Positions 4,357 to 7,437 of a stretch of DNA of 7,437 nt are shown here, one piece after another. Each line of letters starts with the position of its first letter. Within the stretch, counting starts at the first letter, position 1. Below the pieces are notes generated by a model. It ran no database searches. It worked only from the letters and a program-made list of their open reading frames with translations, and was not told the DNA's origin. Made by a program: the position numbers and the translations under genes. The DNA is from an uncultured Lentisphaeraceae bacterium. Its GTDB lineage: Bacteria > Verrucomicrobiota > Kiritimatiellia > RFP12 > DVOR01. The DNA lies in assembly GCA_937892925.1 (NCBI GenBank), contig CALBHX010000119.1, positions 1 through 7,437 on the forward strand, written 5' to 3'.

Positions 4357-5826
4357 TTACGCATCCAACTTCAGCGGATCATGAACCCGCCGCATCTCAT
4401 CCAACAAGGCCTGTTTCAGTACCTGTACGCGCTGCTGCTGAGCGGGATCATTCGCAAGGTTCCGGCATTCATCCGGATCTTCCACCACATTGTAAAGCCC
4501 CCAAATCCCCGGCTTCCCTCTACCTCCGAAGAACCAGGTAATTTTCCACGGCCCTCGCCGCAGCATCCGCTGTTTGCGCATATAGGCGCCATACACTTCC
4601 CGGCGAAACGGTATCGTTTCGCCCGTTCCCGGCTTCAACAGTGCGTCAAACGAGCGGAACGCGTTGACTCGGGCATCCTCCTGGAGCCCTGCCAATGCAA
4701 ACAGCGTGGGGCGGAGATCCTGAAGATAAACTAGTGCGCTGCGCTGTTCACCCTTCGGGATCCCCGGCCCAGCAAGAACCATCGGCACCTTCATGGATGG
4801 CTCAAACATGTTCTGTTTACCCATTAAACCATGATGCCCTACGGACAACCCATTATCTCCCGCCAACACCACCAGTGTGTTCTCCTCCAATCCTTCCGCT
4901 CTGAGTGCATCAAGAATCCGTCCGATTTGTGCATCCAGATAGGAAATCAACGCGTAATATTCCGCCCGGTGAACCTGAACAGCATGAGGCGTACGCGGCG
5001 TAGGAGCCAATCGTTCATCCCGTAACGTGGCCGGTGCCCCCATCGTTTTGGCCGCTGGGAATTCTGGCACAAAGTTCTTCGGCAACGCGATCTTTTCCGG
5101 CGGATACAAATCCACATATTCCTTTGGCGCCTGCCGAGGATCATGCGGAGCATTAAATGCCACATACGCAAAGAACGGTCGATCCCGCGGTGCCTCTTTC
5201 AGAAATGCAATCGCATCATTGGCGCCCACTTCAGCCCAATGCGTCCCCCCTTCCCAGTGCCCGCCGAGGCTTTTGTCATAGGGGCTCCACGTGTCAGAGC
5301 CATCCGGTTTGGGGCGCAAATAAGCCGATTCTACACTCTTCGGCATTCCGGGACGTACATGTTCAACCTTTTCGAAACACAGTTTCGGCGGCACATTCAC
5401 ATGCCACTTGCCCGTAAGATACGTCAGATATCCCTGTGCCCTCCACACATTCCCCCATAGCGGCTGCATCGCCAACTGTCTGGGCTCCTTCTCCAGCGGC
5501 ATTGCCTCCCACAGAAACAGCCCCGTATTGAGCATTGTCCGACTCGCCACACAAATCGCACCATGCCACCCACCTGGGTTATAACAATTCCGAAACGCCG
5601 TTCCCCGCGCCACCAAACGATCCATGTTCGGCGTTTGGATCTCGTTATTCCCCAACGCATGAATAGAATCAAATGTCTGGTCATCCGTATACAAAAACAG
5701 GACATTGGGACGCTTCGCAACTGAACGTCTCTCCGGCACAGCCGCCGTTACCGCGGCGGCACCCAACGCTTGTAGAAAAGCTCGGCGGTTACAACGCCTT
5801 TGCTCCGTTACGCCTCTTTCTTTCAT
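4357..5826 (-). CDS. Tat-exported type I (formylglycine) sulfatase
   Basis: A protein of 489 residues that should hydrolyse a sulfate ester, probably of a sulfated glycan, outside the cytoplasm. The N-terminus carries a twin-arginine signal, NRRAFLQ (13-19) followed by an Ala-rich hydrophobic stretch (about 18-30). The sulfatase core starts at PNVLFLYTDDQ (40-50) with metal ligands Asp48 and Asp49. The nucleophile motif is CVASR (92-96), with Cys92 to be converted to formylglycine; alanine replaces the usual proline. GKWH (139-142), APHDPR (226-231) with His228, GDNG (323-326) with Asp324 and Asn325, and Lys337 complete the expected active site. The C-terminal part (about 408-480) matches the small sulfatase subdomain, with LYNVVEDPDECRNLA (444-458). 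It starts 12 bases after the hrpB stop, behind GAGGAG set unusually close to the ATG. The maturation enzyme is not in the window and the substrate cannot be read from sequence. Confidence 0.92.
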   Translation of the reverse strand: MKERGVTEQRRCNRRAFLQALGAAAVTAAVPERRSVAKRPNVLFLYTDDQTFDSIHALGNNEIQTPNMDRLVARGTAFRNCYNPGGWHGAICVASRTMLNTGLFLWEAMPLEKEPRQLAMQPLWGNVWRAQGYLTYLTGKWHVNVPPKLCFEKVEHVRPGMPKSVESAYLRPKPDGSDTWSPYDKSLGGHWEGGTHWAEVGANDAIAFLKEAPRDRPFFAYVAFNAPHDPRQAPKEYVDLYPPEKIALPKNFVPEFPAAKTMGAPATLRDERLAPTPRTPHAVQVHRAEYYALISYLDAQIGRILDALRAEGLEENTLVVLAGDNGLSVGHHGLMGKQNMFEPSMKVPMVLAGPGIPKGEQRSALVYLQDLRPTLFALAGLQEDARVNAFRSFDALLKPGTGETIPFRREVYGAYMRKQRMLRRGPWKITWFFGGRGKPGIWGLYNVVEDPDECRNLANDPAQQQRVQVLKQALLDEMRRVHDPLKLDA

Positions 5827-5838
5827 AACTCCTCAGCC

Positions 5839-7437
5839 TTATATACGCAGTTTCAACGTTCTACGCGAAGGCTCCGCCTGCGTTGGATCCTCCGGCCAAT
5901 AATGTTTCGGGTAACGCCCCCGCAAATCTTTCCTAACCACCGCATACCCATTTGCCCAAAATGAAGCCAAATCCGCTGTGATCTGCACCGGCCGCTGCGC
6001 TGGTGAGAGCAAATGAATCAGCAACGGCACCCGCCCGTGCGCCAACCGCGGCGTAGTCCGAAGCCCAAACATCTCCTGAATCTTCACAGCGGCGTAGGGC
6101 TGTTCGCCCTCATAATGAATCGGCACACGCGACCCGCTGGGCGCAACAAAGACCGCCGGAGCCTCTGCCTCCACCTCTCGAATCGTATGCCCGCACGAAG
6201 CCACCATCCGATGCAGCACCTGCCCCAGCGTCTCCCCTGACGCCTCCGCCAATTTCCCAATCAGCATCTCCTCCGAAATATCCGGCCACCCCTCTCCCGG
6301 TAAGACCCGTCTCAAAAATGCTATCCGTGCAGCCAGCGAGCGCGATGCGTCACCCCACGGCAGCCCCTCATGCCGCAGCCGACACCGCTCCGCCTCAACC
6401 TGCGCTTCCGGCGGAATTACCGTCAATGGTCGGCTTCGCAGCACAATTGCTCCAACCCGTGTCTCCTCTACGGCAATCATTCGTCCCTGTGCCTTACTCC
6501 ATTCAACCCGCGCAGCCCGCGTCTGACAACAAAGCGCTACTGCCGCCTCTTCCACCGGCGCCGCCCAACGAATCATCGCCTCCGCCTCCGCATCACTCAT
6601 GCGAACAACCACCAACCACTCCGCATTCACAAGCGGCGAACCCTGCGGCAACACCGCTCCGAACCCAGCCGAAAGCAGATACCGCCCCGACGCCTTGTCT
6701 CGGCGCCGCGCCAGATTCCCTGGGAACGCCCACAGCACATATCCGACCAATTCTTCCACCGACAACCTCGGAACCGGCGCCCCTCCAGCCCAACGCTCAG
6801 CCAGCCGCCAAACTTCCCGCGGCTGTTCCCGAAGCACCCATTCCACGACCTGTCGAAAATCCGTCAATGTACGTAACGCCGGTACCCGCTCCCCCTCCGC
6901 ACAAATCGCTGCCAGCAATGCCCCGCCCGCACGATCCACCTCCCGCATCCGCAGCATCATCGCAGCCAATGCCGGGTGCACCGGAAAACGCGCCATCGCC
7001 CGACCAAGCTCGGTCAACCCCCCAGATTCCTTCTGTATCGCTCCCAACGCACGCAACGTCTCCTGCGCACGCGCCCAAGCTGAAGGCGGAGGTGGCGTCA
7101 ACCATGGCAACTCCGAACTTCCCCACTCTGCACACAACAACGCCGTCTGCGTCAAATCTGCATCCAGAATTTCCGGCAGTGCCACCGGAGGCAGCATCGC
7201 CGTTTCGCCTTCCGCCCACAACCGATAACACACACCTGGCTCAGTACGCCCCGCTCGCCCCATTCGTTGAACCGCTCGATCCAGTGAAATCCGCTGCGTC
7301 ACCAGCCGCGTCAATCCATTACGCGGCAAAAACTTCGGCACCCGCGCCAACCCGGAGTCAATCACAACACGGACGCCCTCAATCGTGATGGAGCTCTCCG
7401 CAATCGATGTTGCCAACACTACCTTACGAATCCCTGG
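5839..7437 (-). CDS. hrpB: ATP-dependent RNA helicase HrpB, C-terminal part (truncated by the window edge)
   Basis: The last 532 residues of a DEAH-box helicase; family members are about 800 residues long, so the first RecA-like domain with the Walker motifs lies beyond the right edge. The reading frame is open to base 7437. Visible are helicase motif V, VVLATSIAESSITIEG, near the beginning, RLVTQRISLDRAVQ, and motif VI QRMGRAGR, which contributes the arginine finger. After the helicase core comes the helical region typical of DEAH proteins. The C-terminus carries the HrpB-specific domain, with PSGSRVPIHYEG, VKIQEMFGL, HLLSPAQRPVQITADLASFW and RYPKHYWPEDP, which distinguishes HrpB from HrpA. 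No start can be given. In E. coli HrpB has no well-defined essential role. Its closeness to the sulfatase gene suggests shared transcription but no shared function. Confidence 0.95.
   Translation of the reverse strand, partial: PGIRKVVLATSIAESSITIEGVRVVIDSGLARVPKFLPRNGLTRLVTQRISLDRAVQRMGRAGRTEPGVCYRLWAEGETAMLPPVALPEILDADLTQTALLCAEWGSSELPWLTPPPPSAWARAQETLRALGAIQKESGGLTELGRAMARFPVHPALAAMMLRMREVDRAGGALLAAICAEGERVPALRTLTDFRQVVEWVLREQPREVWRLAERWAGGAPVPRLSVEELVGYVLWAFPGNLARRRDKASGRYLLSAGFGAVLPQGSPLVNAEWLVVVRMSDAEAEAMIRWAAPVEEAAVALCCQTRAARVEWSKAQGRMIAVEETRVGAIVLRSRPLTVIPPEAQVEAERCRLRHEGLPWGDASRSLAARIAFLRRVLPGEGWPDISEEMLIGKLAEASGETLGQVLHRMVASCGHTIREVEAEAPAVFVAPSGSRVPIHYEGEQPYAAVKIQEMFGLRTTPRLAHGRVPLLIHLLSPAQRPVQITADLASFWANGYAVVRKDLRGRYPKHYWPEDPTQAEPSRRTLKLRI

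Noticed and set aside
6318..7388. A 356-codon open frame on the plus strand opposite hrpB
   Set aside because: It translates to Pro/Ala/Thr-rich low-complexity text and lies fully antisense to a well-conserved helicase; it is a by-product of C-rich plus-strand sequence.
1..7437. CRISPR arrays, tRNA or rRNA genes, and insertion sequences
   Set aside because: I saw no spaced direct repeats, cloverleaf, rRNA segment or transposase; I could not run covariance-model searches to exclude small RNAs.

Overview
The window suggests a bacterium of the PVC superphylum, perhaps Kiritimatiellota or Verrucomicrobiota. This is inferred from a Tat-exported sulfatase, an exported cupin protein of a type I associate with that group, and moderate GC content; no marker gene settles it. 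Every gene I can support lies on the minus strand, so the window is read right to left. The C-rich plus strand creates many long but spurious plus-strand ORFs.

Layout in transcription order: (1) 7437-5839, the C-terminal two thirds of an HrpB-type ATP-dependent helicase, cut by the window edge. (2) 5826-4357, a complete Tat-dependent type I sulfatase starting 12 bp after hrpB. (3) 4356-4236, a control region with a sigma-70-like promoter, a leader hairpin and a repeated GTATGCAT word. (4) 4235-461, a five-gene cluster: exported sugar-isomerase-like cupin protein, very small VOC (glyoxalase-fold) protein, DhaK, DhaL and an LsrF-like class I aldolase/thiolase. It closes with a clear intrinsic terminator at 395-440. 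(5) 394-1, noncoding, with an extreme C-over-G bias and a probable minus-strand promoter firing off the left edge.

The five-gene cluster is the part worth attention. DhaK and DhaL together phosphorylate a short ketose or hydroxyketone, and LsrF-family enzymes cleave a phosphorylated ketone by Schiff-base chemistry. The cupin and VOC proteins are candidate isomerases or epimerases. Kinase, isomerase and C-C cleaving enzyme together copy the logic of AI-2 breakdown (LsrK, LsrG, LsrF), but with different enzyme families and without any other lsr gene in view. I infer a catabolic module for a small phosphorylated ketose, substrate unknown. Three of the four gaps between its genes carry a strong hairpin, which may tune expression gene by gene.
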